This document shows, one piece after another, positions 8,696 through 16,080 of a DNA stretch of 64,000 nt. Position numbers and translations under genes: made by a program. How positions within the stretch are numbered: position 1 is the first letter of the stretch; each line of letters starts with the position of its first letter. Origin of the DNA: Streptomyces sp. KL109B (lineage in GTDB: Bacteria > Actinomycetota > Actinomycetes > Streptomycetales > Streptomycetaceae). A model generated the notes under the pieces. That model was given only the letters and a program-made list of their open reading frames with translations. It was not told the origin of the DNA and did not search any database. The stretch covers positions 62,001-126,000 of the forward strand of contig NZ_JASERL010000010.1 in assembly GCF_030766935.1 (NCBI RefSeq), in the 5' to 3' direction.

Positions 8696-8713
8696 CACGG
8701 TGCTCATACCGTG
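8696..8713. promoter_or_regulatory. Inverted repeat before a toxin-antitoxin operon
   Basis: CACGGT and ACCGTG flank GCTCAT and end six bases before the antitoxin ATG. A CGCCGCACG direct repeat overlaps the left side. Antitoxins of this type usually repress their own promoter at such a palindrome. Confidence 0.5.
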
Positions 8714-8718
8714 AGGTC

Positions 8719-9015
8719 ATGACCACACGCGTGCCCATCCGGCAGCTTCAGCAGCACGCCAGCGAGCTCATCGACCGGGTCGCGGCGGGCGAGCGGGTGG
8801 AGATCACCCGTAACGGGCGCCTGATCGCGGTCTTGGGTCCGCCCGACCCCGAGCAGCGGGTCATGGAGGACCTGGTGCGCACGGGAACGGTGGATCCCGA
8901 CAATGCGGCGTCCGCTCGCGGACTCGGGGACTGGCAGCCGTTGCCGGCTCGGCCCGGGGCTCCCGCCAAGCTCTCCGAGGTGCTTCTCCAGATGCGCGAG
9001 GAAGAGGACCGGTGA
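8719..9015 (+). CDS. Type II antitoxin, PHD/YefM-like
   Basis: A 98-residue protein. The N-terminal half matches the PHD/YefM DNA-binding fold (PIRQLQQHASELIDRVAAGE then VEITRNGRLIAVLGP). The C-terminal half is the toxin-binding tail. Its stop overlaps the start of the PIN toxin by four bases (GTGA at 9012-9015). It should neutralise the toxin and autoregulate the operon. Confidence 0.85.
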   Translation: MTTRVPIRQLQQHASELIDRVAAGERVEITRNGRLIAVLGPPDPEQRVMEDLVRTGTVDPDNAASARGLGDWQPLPARPGAPAKLSEVLLQMREEEDR

Positions 9016-9419
9016 TCTACCTCGACTCATGCGCGCTGCTGAAGCTGGTCCTGCCGGAGGCGGAGACCGACGCGCTGCGTACGTTTCTTTCGGCGCGGGC
9101 CACCGAAGGGCACGTGACGTCGGCGCTCTCGCAGACGGAGGTGTTCCGGGCGTTGGTGCGCGTGGGCGCGGACCCTGAACTGGGCGATGCTGCCGAGGAG
9201 TTGCTGGACCGAATGCTGCGCATCCGCGTCACCGACCCGGTGTTGCGGGCCGCCGGGATGTTCCCCGTACAGCATCTGCGCAGCCTGGACGCGATCCACT
9301 TGGCGAGTGCCGAGTACCTGGAGCACGCACTGACGGCATTCGTCACGTACGACAAGCGGCTGGCCAGTGCGGCGCTGGAACGCGGACTGCCGGTCGAGGC
9401 GCCCGGCGCCGCCACCTGA
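9012..9419 (+). CDS. PIN-domain ribonuclease toxin, VapC-like
   Basis: A 135-residue PIN domain. The first conserved aspartate is in IYLDSCALLKLV, a central acidic residue is in SQTEVFRALV, and the last conserved stretch is LRSLDAIHLASA followed by FVTYDKRL. Length and motifs are those of VapC toxins, Mg-dependent RNases that cleave tRNA or rRNA. The GTG start overlaps the antitoxin stop. With 8719-9015 it forms a complete module. Confidence 0.87.
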   Translation: MIYLDSCALLKLVLPEAETDALRTFLSARATEGHVTSALSQTEVFRALVRVGADPELGDAAEELLDRMLRIRVTDPVLRAAGMFPVQHLRSLDAIHLASAEYLEHALTAFVTYDKRLASAALERGLPVEAPGAAT

Positions 9420-9423
9420 CCGC

Positions 9424-9645
9424 TCAACGGTTCCGGCTGGCGATCAACGCCGTGCGGGTCCAGGTGATGAGCTGGCGAACCATGTCGCGGGTCCGATTGG
9501 CGGCGCCCGGGAAGAACGGCAACAGCACAAGGGCCGGAACGTAGGCCAGTGTCACGATGAGCAGGGGCAGCAGCGCGAGGAGAACGATGAGCACGCGCTG
9601 GGTCCAGCGGGTTCCGGCGACCAGGGCCGTCCAGGGAGTTGCCAC
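9424..9645 (-). CDS. Small membrane protein
   Basis: A 73-residue protein with one or two hydrophobic spans (VLIVLLALLPLLIVTLAYV and the following PALVLLPFF) and a basic C-terminal half. No family is recognised. It converges with the PIN toxin gene, with four bases between the stops. Confidence 0.5.
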   Translation of the reverse strand: MATPWTALVAGTRWTQRVLIVLLALLPLLIVTLAYVPALVLLPFFPGAANRTRDMVRQLITWTRTALIASRNR

Positions 9646-9728
9646 GGCTGTGCGGTTCCTCTCTCGGCGAGCTGCGGGATCAGCTCCGGGAACTCAACTG
9701 TCAGTGGCGGCCGTTATGTTGCGACAGC

Positions 9729-9741
9729 GGCAACTGTTGCC
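9729..9741. promoter_or_regulatory. GGCAAC-T-GTTGCC palindrome upstream of an HTH gene
   Basis: Perfect six-base arms around one base, 33 bp before the GTG at 9774. A related half-site, CAACTGTCAGTGG, precedes it at about 9693. Position and symmetry suggest an operator for the DNA-binding protein downstream. Confidence 0.4.
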
Positions 9742-9773
9742 GCTTGCGGGACAACGCTCCAAGGAGGCCAGGC

Positions 9774-11429
9774 GTGTCCAATACGGTTCCCTCACCCCGG
9801 AGTTCGGGCGAGGTCGAGCGGGGTGACGTGGCCGAGGTTGTCGCGCTGGGCAACGCGTTGACGGGCCTGTTCAACGCCTTGGAGATCTCACAGAACGCGT
9901 ACGCCGTGCGCATTCACCAGGACAAGTCGTCCGTCTCCCGCTTCCTGCGCGGCAAGAAGGTGGCGCCGCAGGACTTCATCGACCGGCTCGTACGGGAAGT
10001 CGAGCACAAGCGGGGATCCCAGATGAAGGCCGAAGCGCGCGAGCAGCTAAGGCAGTTGCGGCTCGCCGCGGTCAAGGAGACCGATCCTGCCTCCTATGAA
10101 CTGGAGGCGCTGAGATCGGAGATGGAGCGTTCGCATCGGCAGGTCGACATGCTGACGCGACAGCAGGAGGCGTTGCACGACCTGCTGGAGAAGCGGGAGG
10201 CGGAGGTTCAGGCGGTCCGGGGTGAGCTGTCCCAGGCCCAGCAGGACTGGCGGGGTGAGATCGCGCTGCGGATGCGCCTTGAGGCGGGTGCCGGTGGTGC
10301 CGACCACGATCGGCTGGACGATGAAGTGGCCAAGCTGCGCGCCGACTTGGAGGAGGTCAACGCCCTCCGCGAGGACGCGGAGCGCAGGTGTGAGCGGCTG
10401 GAGCAGCGGGTCCAGGAGATGGAGGAGGAGCTGGCGGCGCGGGAGAGCGACGTAGCGGGCGCGGTGCCCTTGGCCGTGTTGCAGGAGCGGCTGCTGGTGC
10501 TGTGGGAAGAAGGCAGGTCCCACGAAGCGGGGCGCGAGCTGACGGAGGCGGCACAGGGGCGATCGGTGGCGGAGCTGGTCGAGTTGGTGACGTGGTTGGA
10601 CGGACTCGGGGATGACGTCCGGCGCAATCGGCTGGCCGAAGAGGTAGTCCACACACGGACGGTGGATGTGGTGGCCGAGTTCGGTGGCGCGCTCATGGGG
10701 ATCACGTTCCGGCGACCCAGTTCCCGGCAGCGCAGACGAGCTCCCTCCGCCCTTCGGTGCGTCATCGACGAGGCCTGCGCCGTCATGGCCCCACGGGACC
10801 TCGTCACCTTGCACCGCTCCTGGTCCCCGCTGGCGAAGAAGAGACGACCTCGCCTACGGTCTCCCGTTCTCGGCAATCTACTCATGGGAGACCGTCCAGC
10901 AGACGTCACAAGCGAAGTCCTCGATCAGCTGGGCCCGGACGACGAGTCCACGCTGGAAGCCGTACGCCAGTGGCGGCCGACTTCGTCCTGGAGCGGGACA
11001 CTCATCGCACTCGTGCCCCGTCTGGCAGCACGTGGCCGCTGGGACCTGGCACGCGAGTGCTGCCAGGCCCTGGTGCACGTGAGCCAACAACAGGTGACAC
11101 AGTGGGGCGGGCCCGTCTTTATTGGCGACATGGACGGCAGTCCTCTCGAGGAGCTGGACGACTCGCAGATCCGTGACTTCGTCGTCGCAGCGGAAATGCT
11201 CTCTCCGCAAGAGTTGGGCTTTCTCCTCCTGTTGCTGTACCAGCTGGATATCAAGGCACAACGCCTGCAGGCAGAAGCTGACAGACAGTTCGGGCGTCTC
11301 CTGTCTCACCTTCGTACACCAGAGGTACTCACCAACGTGGCGGCAGCCCTGCAGACCGCCGCATTCTCCAAGGTGTACGACGGACTCCCGCTCAAGCTCC
11401 GCGAGGTCCTACTCGCGCACCAGCCCTGA
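9774..11429 (+). CDS. Large HTH/coiled-coil protein of unknown function
   Basis: A 551-residue protein with no enzymatic motif recognised. Residues about 20-75 look like an XRE-type helix-turn-helix (SQNAYAVRIHQDKSSVSRFL). A long coiled coil follows from about 85 to 215, rich in Glu/Arg/Leu heptads (LEQRVQEMEEELAARESD). Residues about 225-285 form a helical segment, and the C-terminal 250 residues are helical and hydrophobic (LGFLLLLLYQLDIKAQRL). The GTG at 9774 follows AGGAGG by six bases. Codon use is less GC-biased than in the hut genes, consistent with an acquired gene. Confidence 0.7.
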   Translation: MSNTVPSPRSSGEVERGDVAEVVALGNALTGLFNALEISQNAYAVRIHQDKSSVSRFLRGKKVAPQDFIDRLVREVEHKRGSQMKAEAREQLRQLRLAAVKETDPASYELEALRSEMERSHRQVDMLTRQQEALHDLLEKREAEVQAVRGELSQAQQDWRGEIALRMRLEAGAGGADHDRLDDEVAKLRADLEEVNALREDAERRCERLEQRVQEMEEELAARESDVAGAVPLAVLQERLLVLWEEGRSHEAGRELTEAAQGRSVAELVELVTWLDGLGDDVRRNRLAEEVVHTRTVDVVAEFGGALMGITFRRPSSRQRRRAPSALRCVIDEACAVMAPRDLVTLHRSWSPLAKKRRPRLRSPVLGNLLMGDRPADVTSEVLDQLGPDDESTLEAVRQWRPTSSWSGTLIALVPRLAARGRWDLARECCQALVHVSQQQVTQWGGPVFIGDMDGSPLEELDDSQIRDFVVAAEMLSPQELGFLLLLLYQLDIKAQRLQAEADRQFGRLLSHLRTPEVLTNVAAALQTAAFSKVYDGLPLKLREVLLAHQP

Positions 11430-11439
11430 CCTCACCGCC

Positions 11440-12618
11440 TCAGACCACCCGCGCCCCGCGCCGCCACACCTCCGACACCAGCGGCACCCCCGGCCGGTAC
11501 GCGAAGTGGACGTGGCTCGGGGCGTCCAGGAAGGTCAGGTCGGCTCGGGCGCCCGGGGAGAGGTGGCCGATGTCCGTGCGGCGGAGGGCCTTCGCGCCGC
11601 CGGCCGTGGCGGACCAGAGGGCCTCGTCCGGGGTCATGCCCATGTCTCGTACCGCGAGAGCGATGCAGAAGGGGACCGAGGACGTGAAGGAGGAGCCGGG
11701 GTTGCAGTCCGTGGACAGGGCCACCGTCGCGCCCGCGTCCAGGAGGCGGCGGGCGTTCGGCCACTGGGCGCGGGTGGAGAACTCGGCGCCGGGGAGGAGG
11801 GTGGCGACTGTGCTGCCCTGCGCCAGGGCGTCGACGTCCGCGTCCGTGAGGTGGGTGCAGTGGTCGGCGCTGGCCGCGTCCAGTTCTACGGCGAGTTGGA
11901 CGCCGGGGCCGTAGCTGAGCTGGTTCGCGTGGATGCGGGGAAGGAGGCCCTTGGCCTTGCCCGCCGTGAGGATGGCGCGGGCCTGGTCGCCGTCGAAGGC
12001 GCCCTTTTCGCAGAAGACGTCGACCCAGCGGGCGTGGGGGGCGCAGGCGTTCAGCATCTCGCCGGTCACCAAGTCCACGTACGCCGCCGGGTCGTCGGCG
12101 TAGTCGGGCGACACGATGTGGGCGCCGAGGTACGTGACCTCGTCCGTGTGGGCCGACGCGATGCGCAGGGCGCGTTCCTCGTCGGCCGTCGTCAGGCCGT
12201 AGCCGGACTTCGTCTCGAAGGTGGTCGTGCCCTGGCGGAGGGCCTCGGTGAGGTGGTGGGTGAGGTTCGCCTCCAACTCCTCATTCGTCGCCGCGCGTGT
12301 CGCCGCGACCGTCGTACGGATGCCGCCCGCCGAGTAACTCTGGCCCGACATACGGGCGTTGAACTCCGCCGTGCGGTCGCCCGCGAAGACCAGGTGGGAG
12401 TGGGAGTCGACGAAGCCGGGGAGCACGGCGCGGCCCGCCGCGTCGTGGGCCGCATCCGTCGCGGGGGCCTTGGCCGTCGGGCCCGCCCAGGCGATCCTGT
12501 CGTCCTCGATGACCAGGGCCGCGTTGTGGAGCTGTCCGAGGGGGCCCTCGCCGAGCTCCGGGTCGTTCGTGACCAGGGTGCCGATGTTGGTGATGGCCGT
12601 GGTGGGGGTGGTGGTCAT
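11440..12618 (-). CDS. hutI: Imidazolonepropionase
   Basis: 392 residues, the normal length for HutI. It hydrolyses 4-imidazolone-5-propionate to N-formimino-L-glutamate, the third step of histidine degradation, in the cytoplasm. The amidohydrolase metal motif is DSHSHLVFAGDR; other family signatures are TFETKSGYGL, ANQLSYGPGV and STDCNPGSS. The ATG at 12618 has GGAGAG upstream. It would normally adjoin hutF, but a toxin-antitoxin pair lies between them here (12682-13389, opposite strand). Confidence 0.92.
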   Translation of the reverse strand: MTTTPTTAITNIGTLVTNDPELGEGPLGQLHNAALVIEDDRIAWAGPTAKAPATDAAHDAAGRAVLPGFVDSHSHLVFAGDRTAEFNARMSGQSYSAGGIRTTVAATRAATNEELEANLTHHLTEALRQGTTTFETKSGYGLTTADEERALRIASAHTDEVTYLGAHIVSPDYADDPAAYVDLVTGEMLNACAPHARWVDVFCEKGAFDGDQARAILTAGKAKGLLPRIHANQLSYGPGVQLAVELDAASADHCTHLTDADVDALAQGSTVATLLPGAEFSTRAQWPNARRLLDAGATVALSTDCNPGSSFTSSVPFCIALAVRDMGMTPDEALWSATAGGAKALRRTDIGHLSPGARADLTFLDAPSHVHFAYRPGVPLVSEVWRRGARVV

Positions 12619-12659
12619 GGTTTCTCTCCGTGGTGTGGCCGAACGGTGGTCGACGCATG

Positions 12660-12679
12660 CCCTACGTCGTACCCTACGT
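12660..12679. repeat. Two CCCTACGT direct repeats before a toxin-antitoxin operon
   Basis: CCCTACGT occurs at 12660-12667 and 12672-12679, twelve bases apart and immediately upstream of the antitoxin ATG at 12682. Ribbon-helix-helix antitoxins bind such spaced repeats, so this is a candidate autoregulatory operator. Confidence 0.45.
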
Positions 12680-12681
12680 GT

Positions 12682-12936
12682 ATGGCGAATTCCGATCGGG
12701 TCAAGACGAGCGTCTACCTCAGCCGCGAGCAGCAGGAGCGGCTCAAAGCGGCCGCGCGGCTCCTCGGCCAGAGTGAGGCCGAGCTGATCCGCGAAGGCAT
12801 CGACCTGATACTGCTCCGGCTGCCGCTCCCGCCGCGCTCCCGGCCGATGCCTTCCTTCTCCTCGGGCGACCCCTCCTTCGCGGAACGTTCGGACGACCTG
12901 CTTGCCGACGCCTACCGTCCGACGGAAAGCGACTGA
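12682..12936 (+). CDS. Ribbon-helix-helix antitoxin
   Basis: 84 residues. The N-terminal half is a CopG/RHH DNA-binding domain (RVKTSVYLSREQQERLKAAA then LGQSEAELIREGID). The proline- and acid-rich tail should bind the toxin. The PIN toxin gene starts four bases after the stop. It is divergent from hutI, with only 63 bp between the starts. Confidence 0.83.
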   Translation: MANSDRVKTSVYLSREQQERLKAAARLLGQSEAELIREGIDLILLRLPLPPRSRPMPSFSSGDPSFAERSDDLLADAYRPTESD

Positions 12937-12939
12937 ACG

Positions 12940-13389
12940 GTGCTCTACGTGGCAGACACGTCGGGAATCATCGCCGCGTACGACGCGGACGCCCGCGAGC
13001 ACGAGCAGGCCAGAACGCTGCTCGCCGCCGGAACGGCAGTCATCTCGCCGCTGGTCCTCGATGAGGTCGACCACCTCCTCGTGGCCCGCTTCGGTGGACG
13101 CACCAAGGGTCGGCGAGTGGCGGACCTGGTGATCGACGACCTTACGGACCCGGATCACCGGGACCGCTATCTCGTCCCTCCGGTGACGGCCGAGGACATC
13201 CGTCGGGCACGTTCCGTGGGGAACCAGTACGCGGACCTCCGGCTGGACCTGGCGGACGCGGTGAACGTGGTCCTCGCCGACCGCTATCTCACCGACACGC
13301 TCCTGAGCCTGGACCAGCGCGGCTACCGCTCGATCGAGCCGCTCACCGAAGGGATGAAGGCGTTTCGCCTGCTCCCGGCCGATCTCTGA
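12940..13389 (+). CDS. PIN-domain ribonuclease toxin, VapC-like
   Basis: 149 residues. Conserved acidic positions are in YVADTSGIIAAYD, LDEVDHLLV and RLDLADAVNVVLADRY. Together with the RHH protein upstream it forms a second complete toxin-antitoxin module, of a different antitoxin class from that at 8719-9419. The GTG start lies four bases after the antitoxin stop. Confidence 0.83.
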   Translation: MLYVADTSGIIAAYDADAREHEQARTLLAAGTAVISPLVLDEVDHLLVARFGGRTKGRRVADLVIDDLTDPDHRDRYLVPPVTAEDIRRARSVGNQYADLRLDLADAVNVVLADRYLTDTLLSLDQRGYRSIEPLTEGMKAFRLLPADL

Positions 13390-13408
13390 CCGCCGGCACA
13401 CACGACTC

Positions 13409-13451
13409 GGGGCTCCGCCCCGGACCCCGCGCCTCAATCGTCGGCGGGGCT
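13409..13451. repeat. Interspersed 43-bp GC-rich element
   Basis: One copy of the element repeated throughout the window (core GGGGCTCCGCCCCGGACCCC then GCGCCTCAATCG and CGGCGGGGCT). It contains two hairpin-forming blocks. The hutF stop codon at 13434-13436 lies inside it, so the last residues of HutF (SSPADD) are encoded by the element. Confidence 0.85.
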
Positions 13452-14798
13452 TGAGGGGTGGTGCAGTGCGGTGATTGATTGCGTCAGGGCGGCCGATACG
13501 TCGCCGATTCGGACGTGCTGTCCGTCGCGGACGATCACCCGGCCCCCCGACACCACATGCCGGACATCCGACGCGGTCGCCGCGAACACCGCCGTTTCCG
13601 CGCCGAAGCGGGGGGCCGGGCCCGCCGTGCGGGGGGAGTCGAGGGTGATGGTGACGAGGTCGGCGAGGGCGCCTGCCTCGATCGTGCCCGCGTCGGGCCA
13701 GCCCAGGGAGGCGTGGCCGGTTGCCGACGCCGCGCGGAGGAGGGCTGCCGCTGTCCAGTGGCCTCGGGTGCGGGTGCGGAGGCGTTCGTTGAGTTCCATG
13801 GCGCGGGACTCTTCGAAGAGGTCGATCACCGCGTGGCTGTCGGAGCCCAACGACAAGGGCGAACCCGCGCGTTCCAGGGCCACCGCCGGGCCGATGCCGT
13901 CCGCCAGGTCGCGTTCGGTCGTCGGGCACATGCAGGTGCCGGTGGACGAGCCGCCGAGCAGGGCGATGTCCGCGTCCGTGAGGTGGGTGTTGTGCACCCC
14001 GATGGTGTGCGCGCCCAATACGCCGTTGTCGGCGAGGAGTTGGGTCGGGGTGCAGCCGTGGGCCGCGTGGCACGCGTCGTTCTCCGCCGTCTGTTCGGAG
14101 AGGTGTACGTGGAGGGGGGCCTCGTGTGTGCGGGACCATTCCGCCACCGTCGACAGTTGCGCCGCCGGGACCGCGCGTACCGAGTGGATCGCCGCGCCGA
14201 TGCGGACCCCCGGGCGCTCCTTGAGGAGTGACGCCCGTTCCGCCCAGGCCTCCGCCGTGCCGTCGGAGAAGCGTCGCTGGTGGTGGTCCGGTTCCTTGCC
14301 GAAGCCGGAGGAGAGGTACGCCGTGTCGAGGAGCGTGATGCGGATGCCCGCTTCCTCGGCCGCCGCGATCAGGGCCTCGCCCATCGCGTTCGGGTCGGCG
14401 TACGGGGTGCCGCCCGGAGCGTGGTGGAGGTAGTGGAACTCGCCCACCGACGTGATTCCCGCCAGCGCCATTTCCGCGTACACCGCGCGGGCCAGTGCGT
14501 GGTACGTCTCGGGCGTGAGGCGGTCTGCCACCGAGTACATGACCTCGCGCCACGTCCAGAACGTGCCCGATCCGACCTGCACCGTCGAGCGCAGCGCCCG
14601 GTGGAAGGCGTGGCTGTGGGCGTTCGCGAGGCCGGGGAGAGTCAGGCCGCGCAGCACCGTCGCGCCGGGGGGCGGGGTCTCGACGCCCTTGCGGACCTCG
14701 GTGATGCGGTCCCCCGCCACTTCCACGGCCACGCCCGGCTCGACGTTGGTGTCGAGCCAGGCGTGCTCCAGCCAGTACGTCGTCGTCTGCGTCGTCAC
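13434..14798 (-). CDS. hutF: Formimidoylglutamate deiminase
   Basis: 454 residues of the amidohydrolase superfamily. It converts N-formimino-L-glutamate to N-formyl-L-glutamate and ammonia, in the five-step version of histidine degradation. Metal-binding motifs are NAHSHAFHRAL, HVHLSEQ and LGSDSHAVIDL. The GTG start at 14798 overlaps the stop of the M20 hydrolase by four bases. The C-terminus runs into a copy of the 43-bp element, which supplies the stop codon. Confidence 0.9.
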   Translation of the reverse strand: MTTQTTTYWLEHAWLDTNVEPGVAVEVAGDRITEVRKGVETPPPGATVLRGLTLPGLANAHSHAFHRALRSTVQVGSGTFWTWREVMYSVADRLTPETYHALARAVYAEMALAGITSVGEFHYLHHAPGGTPYADPNAMGEALIAAAEEAGIRITLLDTAYLSSGFGKEPDHHQRRFSDGTAEAWAERASLLKERPGVRIGAAIHSVRAVPAAQLSTVAEWSRTHEAPLHVHLSEQTAENDACHAAHGCTPTQLLADNGVLGAHTIGVHNTHLTDADIALLGGSSTGTCMCPTTERDLADGIGPAVALERAGSPLSLGSDSHAVIDLFEESRAMELNERLRTRTRGHWTAAALLRAASATGHASLGWPDAGTIEAGALADLVTITLDSPRTAGPAPRFGAETAVFAATASDVRHVVSGGRVIVRDGQHVRIGDVSAALTQSITALHHPSSPADD

Positions 14799-16009
14799 GT
14801 GCAGGCCAGTCCTTCCAGTACGTCGGCCAGTGCGCGCACACCTTCCAGGCAGTCGTCCTCGGCCGCGGACTCGGCCGGGGAGTGGGAGACGCCGGTTGGG
14901 TTGCGTACGAACAGCATGGCGGTGGGGATCGACTGGGCGAGGATTCCGGCGTCGTGTCCCGCTCCCGTGCCGAGGACGGGGACCTTCAGGCCCCGCGAGG
15001 CCGACGCCGACATGCCCAGGATGCGCGCCAGTTCGTCGCGCAGGGCGTGGTCGAACTCCACGATCGGGGTGAACGACTCTCGGGTGAGCGATACGTCGAT
15101 GCCGTGCGCGTCGGCGTATTCGTGCGCCGCCTTCTCGACCGCCGTGACCGTGCGGTCCAGGGCGTCCTGGTCGGCGGCGCGGGAGTCGAGCCAGCCGCGG
15201 ACCATCGACGGGATCGCGTTGACGCCGTTCGGTTCGACCGAGACCTTGCCGAACGTGGCTACCGCGCCCGCGAGTTGGGCTTCGCGGCGGGCCGCGAGGA
15301 CCGTTTCCGCGTACGTCAGCATCGGGTCGCGGCGGTCGACCAGGCGGGTCGTGCCCGCGTGGTTGGCCTCGCCCGCGAAGTCGAAGCGCCAGCGGCCGTG
15401 CGGCCAGATGCTGCTGGCGATGCCGATGGCGTCGCCGGAGAGGTCGAGGGCGCGGCCCTGTTCCACGTGGAGTTCGATGAACGCGCCGATGCGGTCGAGG
15501 CGTTCGCGGTCCACGCCGATCGCGTCCGGGTCGTAGCCCGCGTTCTCCATGGCTTGCGGGAGGGTGACTCCGTCGGCGTCCGTGAGCTTGTGGGCCGCCT
15601 CGCGGGTGAGGGCGCCGGAGGTGAGGCGGGAGCCGACGCAGGCGAGGCCGAAGCGGGCGCCTTCCTCGTCGCCGAAGTTGGTGATGGCGAAGGGTTTGGT
15701 GAACTCCGCTCCCCTGCGGCGGAGTTCGTCCAGGGCGGCGAAGGCGGATACGACGCCGAGGGGGCCGTCGAAGGGGCCGCCGTCGGGGACGGAGTCCAGG
15801 TGGGAGCCGGTGACGATGGCTCCGCCGGCTTGCGGGTCGCCGAGCCAGGCCCACTGGTTGCCGTTGCGGTCGACCTCGTAGGTCAGGCCGCGGGTCGTCG
15901 CCTGGGACTTGAACCAGGCGCGGCAGTCGGTGTCGGCGGGGGTCCAGGCGTAGCGCCTGTAGCCACCGGTGGCGGGGTTGCGGCCGATGGGGCGGAGGTC
16001 GTGCCACAT
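14795..16009 (-). CDS. M20-family amidohydrolase (allantoate amidohydrolase / carbamoyl-amino-acid hydrolase type)
   Basis: 404 residues from the ATG at 16009. Zinc-binding M20 motifs are visible: GSHLDSVPDGGPFDG, FGDEEGARFG, ELHVEQGRAL, FAGEANHAGTT and GAGHDAGILAQ. Close relatives release ammonia from allantoate or hydrolyse N-carbamoyl amino acids. Here it sits between hutU and hutF, both coupled by four-base overlaps, so it may deformylate N-formylglutamate in place of HutG; that is inference. A GTG at 16084 overlaps the hutU stop, but the 25 extra residues would be translated from a copy of the 43-bp element. The ATG with GGAG just upstream is preferred. Confidence 0.82.
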   Translation of the reverse strand: MWHDLRPIGRNPATGGYRRYAWTPADTDCRAWFKSQATTRGLTYEVDRNGNQWAWLGDPQAGGAIVTGSHLDSVPDGGPFDGPLGVVSAFAALDELRRRGAEFTKPFAITNFGDEEGARFGLACVGSRLTSGALTREAAHKLTDADGVTLPQAMENAGYDPDAIGVDRERLDRIGAFIELHVEQGRALDLSGDAIGIASSIWPHGRWRFDFAGEANHAGTTRLVDRRDPMLTYAETVLAARREAQLAGAVATFGKVSVEPNGVNAIPSMVRGWLDSRAADQDALDRTVTAVEKAAHEYADAHGIDVSLTRESFTPIVEFDHALRDELARILGMSASASRGLKVPVLGTGAGHDAGILAQSIPTAMLFVRNPTGVSHSPAESAAEDDCLEGVRALADVLEGLACT

Positions 16010-16030
16010 CTCCGTGAAGCTGGGCCCCTC

Positions 16031-16073
16031 AGCCCCGCCGGCGTTTGAGGCGCGGGGTCCGGGGCGGAGCCCC
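16031..16073. repeat. Interspersed 43-bp element within an operon junction
   Basis: Same element as at 13409, in opposite orientation. It lies between the hutU stop and the preferred start of the amidohydrolase gene. It is open in the amidohydrolase frame, so it would add an Ala/Gly/Pro-rich leader if the GTG at 16084 were used. Confidence 0.85.
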
Positions 16074-16080
16074 GAGGCGT

